From: Astragalus membranaceus
Lineage: Eukaryota > Streptophyta > Magnoliopsida > Fabales > Fabaceae
Direction of reading: 5' to 3'
Length of the DNA stretch: 64,000 nt
NCBI GenBank assembly: GCA_039519185.1
Contig: CM076846.1
Coordinates: 134,823,027 to 134,887,026 of the forward strand
Numbering within the stretch: position 1 is the first letter of the stretch; each line of letters opens with the position of its first letter. A model generated the notes under the pieces. The model made no database searches and had not been told where the DNA came from. It saw nothing but the letters and a program-made list of their open reading frames with translations. This document shows, in pieces, positions 1 to 12,229 of the stretch. The position numbers and the translations under genes were made by a program.

Positions 1-1028
1 GATATCATAAGGAACAAATGTGTGCTATATATATGCTGAACGTAATAATGAAAGTAGAACAAATTATAAAAAGTTTTATGAGCTAACTAACATGAAAAAC
101 AAGAACTGTAGTTAATGGTTTTTAGTGTCGACAGCATAGAACTCCATCCACTAAGAGTCAAGCTCCACCAGCATAGAATTCCATCTATTTTGGTTTTTAG
201 TGTTGTTACATATTTAATATATAGAACATTAGATTTCTAATACCGTAACATGTTTTTTCATGACCATCTATATGCCAGTTCCTATGCCTTATTTGATACC
301 TCAAACTTCTTTGCCTATAAAACTCTAAATTTTGTTTTTTCATATTGTAGAGATTCAACACTACAAAGCCATTCCCCGAAGAGGATCTTTACGACATCCG
401 GTATCGTTGGGCAAGACTATTTCTTGATCTTTATCCAAATCGTATTATTGAGTCATAATAATAGACTAATAGGTAAATGCATAAAAAATTCTCTCTCTTT
501 TTACCCTTAATGTGAATATGAGAATGTATATATTTCAATCAAAAACTGGCTTCGCATTCTGACCAATGTCTTGTCAATTGTGATTTAGGTTCAAAGTGAT
601 CATCATGATGTTGATGCAGATTTGGTGGAGATACGCTTAGAACATGGATTTAATGCAAAGTTTGGTGTTTGCTTAGGTTATTTGTTTTAAGTAATTTTTG
701 GTTAGGTTTGGTATTATGTTATAACTAGGTAGCTTGGGTTACTATCTTCTAGAACATGTTTTATGAAAAACTATTATTTTGTATTTTGCTGTTATGAAAT
801 TTTTGTATATATATCCCAATTATATGATCTTATTTTGAGTATTTGGGATTGTGCTAGTTATATAGATTTGGTACTATATATTTGAGATTGTGGTGTTGCA
901 TCTATTAATTAATTGAGTATTTGACATTTTGTGGTTGTGGTTGCATCTTTTAATTATATGAGATTGTGTTGTATAGGAGGCTTATTATCCAGGTTACTAG
1001 ATATGAGATTCTGTGGTGTTGTATAGGC
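1..1028. other. AT-rich stretch, probable CACTA interior
   Basis: No convincing gene is visible. Two short exon-like pieces on the plus strand (around 361-440 and 590-690) are open but match nothing I recognise. From about 800 to 1028 the sequence is T/G-rich with loose repeats of a 'gagattgtggtgttg'-like word. Because a CACTA terminus lies directly downstream, this stretch is most simply read as the interior of that element, whose other end would be outside the window. That is inference. Confidence 0.35.
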
Positions 1029-1356
1029 AAAAAAAAAGTTTTAACATCGGTTCCCAAGAGAACCTGATGTTAATAAAGAATTCTTTAATATAAGTCCGTA
1101 CAAAAAACCGATGTGAAATGTATATTTAACATCGGTGGTTTTGCAGAGCCGATGCCAAAAACACGATAAAATCTAATCAAAACAGACTTTTGGCATCGGT
1201 TTTTTGTACGGACCGATTTTAAAAAGATTTTTCCCATCAGGTCTGTAACTGATGTAAAAGGTGCTTACTTTTAACAACGCCTAAATCTGTAACGGACGCG
1301 GAACTGATGCGAAAAGTCATTTTTAACCGATGCGAAAAGCCTAAATTGTAGTAGTG
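1029..1356. mobile_element. CACTA transposon, right terminus with subterminal repeats
   Basis: The segment ends in TTGTAGTAGTG at 1346-1356, the reverse complement of the classic plant CACTA terminus CACTACTACAA. Inside it lie many short inverted copies of an ACATCGGTT / AACCGATG word (for example near 1044, 1107, 1130, 1193 and 1327), the usual subterminal transposase-binding layout of En/Spm elements. The next three bases, ACA (1357-1359), would be one copy of the 3-bp target duplication; the partner is outside the window. Sequence to the right is LTR-derived, so the element probably jumped into an LTR. Confidence 0.75.
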
Positions 1357-4300
1357 ACAACTAAAATTTTTCTCGATGATTAACATCAACAGTCTTAACT
1401 TTCATAACTTAATTAAAAACCATAGAGGTTCCATGTCTTTCAATATCCTCATAACCTAGTGTTCAATACCATCACAAGAAAAAGCGGAAACGATTACATA
1501 ATTTAAATAAATTCAAGTCATACTATCGAGTTACAAAGACAACCAGGGAACTCAATATCAAAGGTAAAAGAACCAAGTCTTCTAACTTCTCCTCTAGCAC
1601 GGCTCCTATTCGTGCCTCGTCGCTTTCTTCTTTCCCTGTTTCTCTGTAAAACAACATATAAAGGGTGAGATAAACATTATCTCAGTGAGTCCTACCGTAA
1701 CCCCTCACAATAACTCTCGGTCCTTTTATTTCTTTTTCTTTTAATCGTAGTCCATAAAGGGCCCACGTGCATATGTCTTTTCCTTTCATACCATAGTACA
1801 TCTACGGAAAAAGCTCTGCCTTTTCCTTCGAACCTCTCCACTACCTTACACTAGCTTCAAACCTCTGAGGTCTAGGTTCTAGGGCTCATGACTTCCCTTC
1901 CCCTAGTATACTAATCTACTGGGTCGTCACCCATCCTTTTGATATAATTTATATATCAACCCGCATTGGGCCATCTATTGTATTCAATATAATTTATATA
2001 TTTGAACCTTAACAATCTTTGATGAAAATGTTTATTCATCCCTTTTTATTACCTGTCATTCATGTTAATACTTAAACATAAACTTGACCGAACATATAGT
2101 TCCATAACTTTAAATCTAGCCCATGTCCACTCACGTGTACTTTCCTTCGGTTTTCGAAACATTTATAGGTTTGAGAGAAATTTTCAAAACCATCTTTGAT
2201 CATGTCAAAAACAATGTCTTAAAAGTGGAAAAATCATCGCAAGGGTTGGAGACGAGATTAGAAGAGGTTTGGAATCAAAAGAAGCGACGAAACGAGAATT
2301 CGGTGTTCGCTAACAGAATCTCACGCACGGTCCGTGCGCCCTAGGCGCACGACTCGTGTGCACTGGACCTTCTTTTAAAAACATTTTGCGAAGCTGGCGC
2401 ACGATCCGTGTTCCATAGGCGCACGATCCGTGTTCCATAGGCGCACGATTCGTGTGCTTCTGTCAGTACACCATTTCATTCCGCTTTTCTCATTTTCGCA
2501 ATTCCGTTCGAGTCCAATCCGTATTCCGATCAAAATCCAACAAAAACACAAACAATAACAGGCAATATTCCAGTCAATTCAGTCCATACAATCACATATA
2601 AAATCCGATAAAAACCGTAAAACGTTATTTTTCCGAAAACGGTTTTCGACTCTTAAAACTTTCGAAACGAAGTACACTTCAAAACCGGTCACATAACAAT
2701 CATTTCAAAAATACAAAATGATCCTAAGCGTGAGTAGAACTCACCTTTTGTGATGATAATCACGGAACTTGCCGAGACTTTGAAATCCATCAACACGTAA
2801 CTGCTCGAACGATCCCCGAATTTGATTCCCACGCTCCAACAAACTCGAAACCACTTCAAAACTAGCCCTACCACAAAACCGGCTACTGGAGCGTACCCAA
2901 ATGCATCGCAAATCAACCATGAAACCCCCTTCTTATTTCGATCTAACCTCAACTCCGAGAACGTGGCCACTATCTTCAAATTTGGCTTGGCAGCATCTGT
3001 GAACTGTTTTGCATCAGGCATAATTAATTCAATTCTTAACCAAAATCATTCAAATCAGTGCCTAATGTGTAGATAATTTTCTCTACTTTCATATGGTTCA
3101 AGCCCCACACTGATATGATGAGTATTCAGGGGGTTATGGCTAAAGCACTGTGACTGATACAAAGCTGACCCTGATTCAAAAGTAAAACTTGTAAATCATT
3201 TTTCTCCCACAATACTCAGTCAAATTAAGTGGTTCTTGTGCCTAAACTGAAGGATTTTGTGTCTAGTTGCTAGAGAAGCAAGAATCACATTCAACAGATA
3301 ACTATGGAGGGAGTTACGGAGGATTTACCACACAAGGTCAAAACTGTTTCTTGAGCAGAAATTGTTGTGAGCTTATACCTTCAACTTACAACCACCATGA
3401 GCCACGAAATTGAGCTCCTATGTACAGGCCATGACTTCAATCTTCATCTCAGCCACTAAACCCTTCCTCTTACTACTCCAATGCACAATGTACCCCCAAA
3501 TCTACTTCAACCTAGTCTTCATTTGCACATGCAAGGTAGATAGGAGTTCAAACTCCATTAATGGTCACAAGGAGTCTTGAGCTTTGACCATGGTAGAACA
3601 GAAATGGAGATGAATCAGTTGCTGGAAATGGGGCCATTGCAAAGAGAATTGAAAATGGAATAGGATGGCACCAATTACACTTACATGCATGAAGAGGTGA
3701 AGTGGTATCAAGCCCTTCTTCTTCCTCTCCCATTTCGCCCTCTCTCTCTTTTTCTCCACTCTCTCTTTCTGGTTTACTGAGTTGTGAGGGTAAAGAGGTG
3801 AATGTTCAGGCCTTATAACACTCATGAGCAGAAAGGGTTAATGAGGTGTGAAGTGACCACTATACCCCCACTTCCTAACTCTCACTTATACACTCCCTTA
3901 TCCTCAACTCCTTCTATTTCTCCTCAATTTCAGAATATGTTTGATTTTGGGGAGTGTGGTGTGGCTGATGGGAGATGATCTGAAGGGAACATTTAAATGA
4001 GTGGGAAAAGACCAAAATGCCCTTATCCTTAATTCTCATTCAAATCCACTCTAATCCATCAAGCACTCATCCATTTATATGACTTAGGGATTTAAATACC
4101 ATTTCTCATTATCCTACCATGACTAGGACCCAGTTCATTGTTTTCTTCGGATGATACATCTAAAATATGAGGCAAAATGAAGATTTTACCCTTGTGCCTA
4201 ATTCCCACAACGATTCACACCATTCGGATAAATTGTGTGTATTTCAGATAATTGAGCAATTCAATAGTGCTTTTCGCGAGATTATCATATCTATGACTCA

Positions 4301-4372
4301 ATTTATCATTTGATCGAATAATAAATTGTCAGTTGATTTCGTAAACCGAAATTTACGAAACAGGGATGTGAC
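1357..4372 (-). mobile_element. Ty3/gypsy (Tekay-type) LTR fragment
   Basis: This non-coding stretch shares its block order with the LTRs of elements A and B: 'cctgtttctctgtaaaa', 'ctcagtgagt(c/t)ctacc', repeated 'gatataatttatatatc' units near 1940-2000, a CG-rich motif cluster at 2325-2460, 'gtgagtagaactcacc' near 2730, and an end at about 4363-4372 (GGGATGTGAC) matching the GGGATGTTACA ends of the other LTRs. Its left end is cut by the CACTA terminus. No internal region is attached, so it is a solo or truncated LTR on the minus strand. The exact right end is uncertain by a few bases. Confidence 0.6.
2318..2460. repeat. CG-rich CGCACG..CGTGCG motif cluster in LTR
   Basis: Five imperfect copies of a 15-17 bp dyad, of the type CGCACGGTCCGTGCG, lie about 25-60 bp apart. 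Two copies are separated by the identical spacer 'ttccatag'. Equivalent clusters sit in the LTRs at 7283-7380, 13386-13500, 20338-20452 and 32165-32285. They stand out against AT-rich surroundings. The role is unknown; a Myb-like or other protein-binding site, or methylation bait, are guesses. Confidence 0.6.
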
Positions 4373-6076
4373 GGTGTTCGTTAGTGTGTTCGTAATTGTT
4401 CCAACAATTTTAAGACGTTACAATATCTGCCATTTTCGGTCGAGCACTACGCTCTCGTTGATGTCTCCAAAGACGGTCTCGTTGATGTCTCCAAAGGTAT
4501 GTCTTATACGGTCTCCAAAGGGATACTTTATACAGACTCTAAAAATATGTCTTGTACTCAATATATTGCCACTAAAGATTAAATTTGGAAACTCAAACTC
4601 ATGAAGAATGACAATTAGAATAAGAATAGGGGTCGTAGAAACACCATTCGTTATGATTTTTGAAATCAATGTTAGTGGATCCGGAGGTGGTGGGTAGACT
4701 CTGGCGCAATGCGTCATGTCTGCTCTGATAAAATTTTATGACTTATTCTATTGTTGAATAATGGAAGATTCTCACACCATTGATATTGCTAAGACAAGTT
4801 ATGTTTACCTCTAGAAAGATCGGTTCTTTAAAAAATATTATGTATACTCCAGAGATGAAGAAGAACTTAGTTTTGAGATTATGTTCTTAACAAAGTCTGT
4901 TTATTAAAACCAGTAGAATTGACTTGTATACCCTTACAAACAATATTGTTTTTGTAAGGAAGAATTATGGCATTGTGAAAACGCTCAATTTTAATTGAGA
5001 TAATTTATTTTTAATATTCTAACTTTTTATAATATTTTGATTATGAATTTTTAAATGATTAATTAGTAAATTTTATTATACTATTATTATGTTACTATTG
5101 TTACTTTTTTCGAATTATTGATTTTTTATGAGCTGCAACATATGTGTTTTATTTTGGACTATTCTTATGTTTACTCTTGTATTATATTTTTTTTAATGAG
5201 CTACAAGAGATTTGTCTTGCAATTTATTTTATGAAAACCAGGTTTTCGGAATAGGAAAAGTTTTGAAAAAGCCCACACCATGATATGAAAAAAATGTTTA
5301 TTTGTTTATTTTTGTCTCCATGGAGTTAGATATTTTTTTTGGGTGTATATGGTTAACAATGAAAGTTATAGATTTTAATTAAATGATGACATTTTTATTG
5401 AAATGAATAACGTGGATGTTAAGAAAATTATTTTTGCTTAAATGTATGTGATTTTTTTATGATGTATTAGAAGAAAAAATTGTTATTGATTAACATGATG
5501 ACTTTTACCTTATCTATCTTTGAGAAGTTTAATCTTGTGATTTCATTTGTTTTGAAATTAACTAAAGTCATAAGTGCTTATATTATATTTTAGACAATAA
5601 TGTTTGCACCATTATCTTTATACACGTGGATGACTTTCTTATTTTTTTAATATTATTTTTGTCAAAAATATCAAAAATAAGTATTGCGAAATTTTTGATA
5701 TAAAGGACGTTTGTGAAGTAAATATAAATTACTTTTGTTGTAAACCAAACACTCGTTATGATCCCAGTGTGATGTTGCTCAAGAACACCAGTGACGATGT
5801 TAAACATTCTAAGTATGCGAGCTTCATTTGGAGCATTCTATTTGTTGCTGACTGCACTAGAATTATAACTAATCTTGTGAGTTTACTATATGTGTTTTAT
5901 TACTAGTTTTTATAATGAGCACTTGTGTGCTCCTGAGAGGGTCATGATGCATGTACCTAAAAAGGTCATGCACCTGAGATTAAAAAAAGTTTCCCACTGT
6001 GCTATGAAGTTACAGTTATGATGAATGGAATAGTCTTTTAGATATTCCTACTATGAAGAGTTGATTTCAACCATAT
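4373..6076 (+). pseudogene. Ty1/copia remnant, left half
   Basis: Two coding islands survive in an AT-rich, stop-filled background. At 4691-4740 the plus strand reads WVDSGAMRHVCSDK, the DSG active-site signature of a copia protease. At 5811-5875 it reads KYASFIWSILFVADCTR, resembling the copia segment just after reverse transcriptase (normally IGSLMY...CTRPDIAY). The region between, about 4980-5790, holds nothing else I can identify. The element was split by insertion of Tekay element A, and the likely continuation is at 24349-24560. Heavily decayed. Confidence 0.5.
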
Positions 6077-8226
6077 TGTAAAACCCCGGTATTTCTAACA
6101 AGTAGAATTACCTAAGTGTACCAACTGTAACACATCAGAGATATAAATTCCTACTTAGATACTGAACACCACTATAAATTTTTGTTGAATAACACCAAAA
6201 TAGTCTTAATCATAAATAAGACCACAATGGTTCCCTAACCATCAACCATCAGCAAGATTTAGTGTTCAATACCATACAAGAAAGTGTGGAAATAACTACA
6301 TAAGGTTTACATCCGATACAAACATAATGTTATGATACAAAAATAACAAGGGAAAACATAATCATAAGCATAAAAGCTAAGTCTTCAGCATCCATCCGAG
6401 TACAACCTACTCATGCATCTTGGATCTCCTCTTTCCCTGCTTCTCTGTAAAACAACAACATATAAACAATGAGATACAATCTCAGTGAGTTCTACCGAGA
6501 CCCCTAACAACGCTCTCGGTTCAATTGTGACTCCTATTTAACTTAACACGCCACCGACTGCAATCCTGTGCTAAATCCCGGTTAACCGTATTATAGGACT
6601 CTCTTTCATTCGTGGTTTAATTTATAACCACGTGCATTTTATTTCAACACGACATCGACTGCAATCCAGTGCTAAATCCCGGTGAACCGTGCTATAACCC
6701 AGTACGACATCGACTGGAATCTAGTGCTCAATCCCGGTGTATCGTACAACAAAACTTTTAACATAACACCGACTGCAATCCTGTGATAAATCCCGGTGAA
6801 CCCCCTTACCAATAGTACTTTCCCTAATGGTATACGCGCCTAGGTTTAAGGATCATGACTTCCCCGCCTAGTATGTTAATCTCGTGGGTCGTCACCCACA
6901 CTCGATATAATTTACATATCCACCCGGCCGGCTCCTATTCTCGATATAATTTATATATCCACTCGCATTGGGTCGCCTATTTATATTCGATATAATTTAT
7001 ATATCGTGAATCATATACCGGTTTAGATGAATAAGTAATAAACATCCCGCGTCAATTATACAATACCCATTAGGACTTATAGTCCGTTTCCTTTTTGACA
7101 AAAACATGTCCTCACACGTGCTCTAAGTTTTGGTTTTTCAAAACGTTTATAACCGTAAAACATTTTTCATAAACCTCTTAAAACATAGCCAAAACCATTG
7201 GAAACGGGTCAGGAAAGGATTAGGAGAGGATTGGAATCGAACGGGAACCTTTCGGACAAGTTTGTAAAATTTTGACAGAACACTGCGCACGGTTCGTGTG
7301 CGCTTAAAATTCATTTTTGAAGACGGAGACAAAATGAGGCGCACGGTCCGTGCGCTTGGGGCCCCCGGGTCGTGCGTCTTTGACAGCACTTTGGTTTTGT
7401 CCTATTTTTGCGTTTTTCAATGTTCCGATCAATTCCGATACCTGTTCCAGTCCAGTCCCAACATAAAAACAGTCCAAAAACATATTCAAACAACAATGAA
7501 CATCATCAATTCATCAATCGAAACATAAACCTCAAAAATCATCGTTTATGCCAAAATACGTATAGTTTTAAAATAACGGTTTTCCAAATCCAAGTTCGAC
7601 ACATCAAAGTCATCAATCAAAACCTAAACGTGAGTAAAACTCACCAATTATGATGAAAATCACAAATAACCGAGATCACCAAAACGGAATTCTCCACATA
7701 ACCACACGAACGATCCCCGCATCAACTTCGACGCTCCGACGACACTCAAATCCGCTCCCATAGCTTTCCACTCAACCACGAGACATCTTTGAAGCACTAT
7801 TCATCATCTTCAAGCTTCAATCACTATTCATCCATAAAACCTCAAATTCGACCTAACAATCACCCACTCCCTCCCGACTCCAAATCAACTTCAATCCGTG
7901 TTCAATCTTCCGTGGTTTCGCTCCTAATCACTTTTGAATCATCAAAATCATCATAAATTCAAAAACACTATTCATCATCTCCCTAAACTCTCAAATTTCG
8001 AGATCCTAAAATAAGGGTAAAAAGGAGAGGTGAGCTTACCTAGCTCATGGAACGCAAGCATGGTAGGAAGATGGTGGTGATTTGCAAAAACTAGGGTTGT
8101 TGGTGGAGGATCCTTCTTCTTCCTGTTCTTCCCTTTCTCTTTTCCTTTTTCTTTTCTTTCTTTCTTTCCTCTATTTATTTCCTTCGCTTCCCTTCTTTCT
8201 TTTCTTTCTTTATTTGATTCTCTTTT

Positions 8227-8268
<42 letters not shown>

Positions 8269-8434
8269 TTATTAAATAATATGTTTGGGTGAAAACCCTT
8301 AAATGCCCTCATCCTTTCCTCTAATTCTTAATGGGTCCTATTTACTCAAACATGATTTTCTTGAAGGGAGTAAACACCTTTTCAACAAATTTCTAAAAAT
8401 CCTTATCAGTTCTCGTACACATTGAAAAATGTGA
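6077..8434 (-). repeat. 3' LTR of element A
   Basis: It starts TGTAAAACCCCGG and matches the right LTR of A block for block (for example 'ggtatttctaacaagtag', and serial 'cgactgcaatc..gtgctaaatcccggtgaacc' units at 6550-6800). It contains the CG-rich dyads at 7283-7380, splice-donor-like 'gtgagtaaaactcacc' at 7630, and a long pyrimidine tract plus (TA)n near 8110-8262. The right end at about 8434 is placed by analogy (ATGTGAC) and is approximate. Confidence 0.65.
8230..8263. repeat. (TA)n microsatellite
   Basis: An uninterrupted run of about sixteen TA units inside the LTR of element A, following a CT-rich tract. The open frames read across it are artefacts. Confidence 0.95.
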
Positions 8435-9059
8435 CGGAAAAGTCACTGTGAAATTCCTTGACTCGCTTCCAAGTTTTCGAGGTAAAACTTTTTCAAAAAG
8501 ATGGAAGGAGGGTTTTACTAAAAACTTTGTCCTTACACGTATAAATAAGTCGTGAGGACATCAAATAAATTTGAAAACAATCAAATCACCTCAAAGTTGT
8601 TTTCAAAACAACTATTAAATTAAACTCAGTTTCTTTTCCTCTATTGCAACTTTCCTCACGATATTTTTACCAACGACGCACCCAATTCCTTTCCGAATTG
8701 GCCAATAGCGTTGAGAGTTTCCCCTCAACCTAAGTACGCCACCAATGATTCGTTCCCAGAATTAACTTTAGCATGCGGGTTTTCACAAAATGGTTTTCAA
8801 AACTACCATGCCGCACGCCAATCTTTCCTTCAGAAATTTCAGTCACTTGCAAGCAGATCCATCAATTAATCCCTTGATGGGTATTCGTAACGTGAAAAAC
8901 AGTCAGCAGTCACCTCACTTTCACATTCGTATTCACGTTTGACTTGTCAAACGGAATCACATAATACAATCTGATTGTTAACCTTCGCAAGCGAAAGGTT
9001 AACACCAAAACCTTGCCACTATAGTGGAAACTTATGTATGTACCCTGTCATAGAGCTAA
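8435..9059. other. Non-coding junction between LTR and pol of element A
   Basis: No open frame and no integrase similarity is seen on either strand. In an intact element this interval would hold integrase, chromodomain and polypurine tract. Words such as 'aaaatggttttcaaaactacc' show no family resemblance that I can name. It may be a diverged part of the element or filler left by a deletion. Confidence 0.35.
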
Positions 9060-10169
9060 AAGACTCTAACAATTCCATTTCATGTATCATTAACTCTGCC
9101 GTGTGAAGCGATTTTCAACTCAGCGCATCAGCTACAACATTGGCCTTTCTTGGATGATACTTCAACTCGAAGTCATAAACTCAACCCATATCCTTTGCCT
9201 GTTATTCAGTTCTTTCTGATCACACAGATACTTTAAACTTTTGTGATCACTAAAGACTTCGAAACGAGACCCATACAGGTAATGTCTCCAAATCTTCAGT
9301 GCATACACAATAGCTGCCAACTCCAAATCATGAGTTGGATAATTCTTCTCATGAGACTTTAATTGCCTGGACGCATAAGCTACCACTTGTTGATTCTGCA
9401 TGAGAACACATCCTAAACCCTTCCCAGAAGCATCACTGTAAATTTGGAATTCCGAAGACGGATCCGGAAGAATCAGGATGGGAGCAGAAGTCAACCGAGT
9501 TTTCAATTCTTGAAAACATTCTTCACAATCGGCATCCCACGTAAACGGCTGACCCTTACGAGTTAACCGAGTAAGTGGAAGAAATAACTGTGAGAACCCT
9601 TGAATAAATCTCCTATAGTAACCGGCTAGACCCAAGAAACTTCTGATCTCTGTGACTGATGATGGTCGCTCCCAGTTTAACACAGCTTCCACTTTATTGG
9701 GATCTACAGCAACTCCCGATTGGGAAATCACATGTCCCAAAAACTTTACCTCAGGAATCCAGAAATCACACTTCGAAGGTTTTGCGTACAACTTCTTTTC
9801 TCGGAGTACATTTAGAACAATGCGGAGATGCTGAACATGCTCCTCAATGGTCCTCGAGTACACCAAGATATCCTCGATAAAGACAACTACAATGTGATCC
9901 TGGTACGTATGGAAGATTCGGTTCATGTAATCCATGAATACCGCTAGAGCATTAGGTAGACCGAAAGGCATCACTACAAACTCGTAATGTCCATACCTAG
10001 TACGGAAAGCTGTCTTTGGAATATCGAAGGCTCTAACCTTTATCTGATGATAACTCGACCTTAGATCAATTTTTGAAAACACTGCAGCACCTCGAAGTTG
10101 ATCAAGTAAATCATCGATCCTTGGCAATGGATATTTATTTTTTATCATCACTTTATTGAGTTGTCGATA
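9060..10169 (-). pseudogene. Element A reverse transcriptase / RNase H fragment
   Basis: This is a long open stretch of gypsy pol. It begins at KNKYPLPRIDDLLDQL (RT fingers/palm), runs through FSKIDLRSSYHQI, MPFGLPNA and the catalytic box, then the FLGLAGYYRRFI connection and RNase H (YSDASGKGLGCVLMQ, YPTHDLELAAIV, FSDHKSLKYL), and ends with the ADALS segment near 9120. The catalytic loop reads FIEDI instead of the family FIDDI, a conservative loss of one metal-binding Asp. Upstream RT lies at 11805-12114, separated by the solo LTR. Integrase is absent. Confidence 0.85.
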
Positions 10170-10174
10170 ATCAA

Positions 10175-11799
10175 TGTAACACCCCTTTTCTACCCCATAA
10201 TTTACACGTCATTTATCAGAGTAAATCTTTTTCGCAATTATTAATTTAACTGATAGAAAAGAAATGCCACATCGTCATTAACAAAAGCTCGTCAATTTGC
10301 ACTCATCAAGGTTTGTGCAACAAAAACACCCGTCATGAAAATTAAACTCCAAACGCTAACTCAAGTCATAATTTCTTACCACAAGTCATAAACATGTATG
10401 TGCATGAAAATGCAACCCACGCCTGGGTATATGCATGATGGTACCATACTCGTCATAATTAAGCCACTAGGGCACACCGTCACTGTTTTACGTCAATAAG
10501 AGGCCGAAGCCTATTCGTCATAATATGCACATGCTATGAGACACTATGGACACATGTGCAATCACCAAATCACTCACCTGGAGTACTCGTCATCGTCGTC
10601 ATAAAACACTCATAGAGTGTACTCGTCATAACCATCACAATGATATCACAACCTCATCATAAACATCACATTCAAAATTGGAGTAACAACACCTTTCAAT
10701 TTTGAGTAACAACACATTAAAAATTTGGGTGACAACATATTTAAAATTTTGAGTAACAACATATTTAAATTTTGGAAAACATCTCATTTTCATGCTTAGG
10801 AAACATCACATTTTAATAAAAAAAAAAAGACATCATCTTTTCAAAGTGGAAAACATCACATTTTAAATTGCCAGAACAGTAATAAAACAGAGGCTGCGCG
10901 CGGCGCGCGACTCACGCGCGAATGGCGCGCGAAACGGCAGAAAATTCAGAGGCTTCGCGCGTGGCGCGCGGCTTAGGTTTGACTGGCGCGCGGAATGGCA
11001 GAAACTGCCCAGTGTGACTTGCGCGTGACGCGCAACTTACGCGCGACTGGCGCGCGGAATGGCAGAATGCCCAGAATTCACAGTTTCACCCAAAAACACC
11101 CCACATGAGTACACAATGGCCATTTCATCGAATAGTTTACATGCAGCAGAATTGTTTTACACGAAAATCAGCATGATCACATCATAATTCCTTCTCAACA
11201 GTCATCAAACATCAAAAAAACACGAAATTACACCTAGCAACATCAACAATTCATCGAAATAACATCACAATTAATCCAATCCTTCATCAATCTTACACAT
11301 ATACATCTCAAATTCACAACAACATCAAACCCCACAAAACCCACCACATACCCAATTATATTAAATTGAAACGCTCACCCTTACCTCTTAAACGTATGCT
11401 CCGTGGAAGATGATTGAAGGCACCACGAGTAACCTCAGCAACACAACGAGCCAAAGCCTTGAGAATTGCGAAACCCTTCTTCTCCCTCCCTTTCTTCTCT
11501 TCGCGCGCCTCTCTCACTTCTCACTCTCTCAATTCGCAACTCTCTCTCTATTCTCTTCTCACAATTCGCAAAATGCCAACACCAATTCTAACCCCTTGAC
11601 CTAGCCACTTTGCATAGCTTATGGATCATGGGCTTGGGCTTTTTACTTAAGCCCAAGTTCATTCAAGTAGCGCCTCCTTTTCCTAACACCACCAACATAA
11701 AATTAATATAATTTCACTTAATTAAATTGTATCCAACTAATTAAAATAAATTCCTAAATACTTAATTAAATAAATTAATTAAATATTTAGGGTGTTACA
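10175..11799 (-). mobile_element. Solo LTR inserted in element A pol
   Basis: It is bounded by TGTAACACCCC at the left and GGGTGTTACA at the right, and flanked by perfect 5-bp duplications ATCAA (10170-10174 and 11800-11804). Removing it rejoins the RT reading frame of element A. No PBS, polypurine tract or coding region is inside, so it is a 1625-bp solo LTR. Inside are GC-rich blocks built on GGCGCGCG at 10896-11066 and a run of 'gagtaacaacac' units at 10680-10770. The 59837-59935 fragment may be the same family in the opposite orientation. Confidence 0.85.
10896..11066. repeat. GCGCGC-rich tandem blocks in solo LTR
   Basis: About four imperfect units of the form 'gaggcttcgcgcgtggcgcgcg ... 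ggcgcgcgRAAtggcaga' recur every 50 bp or so. The block is far more GC-rich than its surroundings. It occupies an LTR-internal position similar to that of the CGCACG dyads in other LTRs of the window, but uses a different word. Confidence 0.75.
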
Positions 11800-11804
11800 A
11801 TCAA

Positions 11805-12229
11805 CGCACAGTCTCATGCTACCATCTTTCTTTTTGACTAGTAACGCTGGAGCACCCCATGGAGAAGCACTCGGTCGAATGAACTTCTTTAATATCAACT
11901 CTTCAAGTTGGGATTTCAATTCCTTTAATTCTAAAGGAGACATTCGATAAGGAGCAATAGATATTGATCCTGTGCCAGGAACCAATTCTATAGAAAATTC
12001 TACCTCTCTATCTGGAGGTACAGAAGAAACTTCATCTGGAAAAACGTCCAGAAATTCATTCACAACTTGAACAGATAGCAAATCTAAACCAGTTTTAGTG
12101 GATGCAAATAACATAATAACATAAGCTTCCGCACCTTGGAATAAAGATTGACTTGTTGAGGTGAAAGAGATAACTACTTCGAAATTTGCTTACAATCACC
12201 ACTGTGATGCTTAATTTCCACAGTTAGAA
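11805..12229 (-). pseudogene. Element A protease-RT linker and RT N-terminus
   Basis: Open from 12114 down to the solo LTR junction, it reads VNEFLDVFPDE, then YRMSPLELKELKSQLEEL, then the RT motif VKKKDGSMRLCVD. This is the spacer between protease and RT, and the RT start, of a Tekay-type polyprotein. It is cut at the right by element B (12230), which separates it from the gag remnant at 22836. A few degenerate protease codons lie at 12115-12229. Confidence 0.8.

Noticed and set aside
2689..3076. Frames of 84 and 110 codons on opposite strands
   Set aside because: They lie in LTR sequence homologous to non-coding parts of other LTRs here and show no protein motif.
7975..8279. Lys/Glu-rich and Leu/Phe-rich frames on opposite strands
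   Set aside because: They are translations of a CT-rich tract and a (TA)n microsatellite in an LTR.
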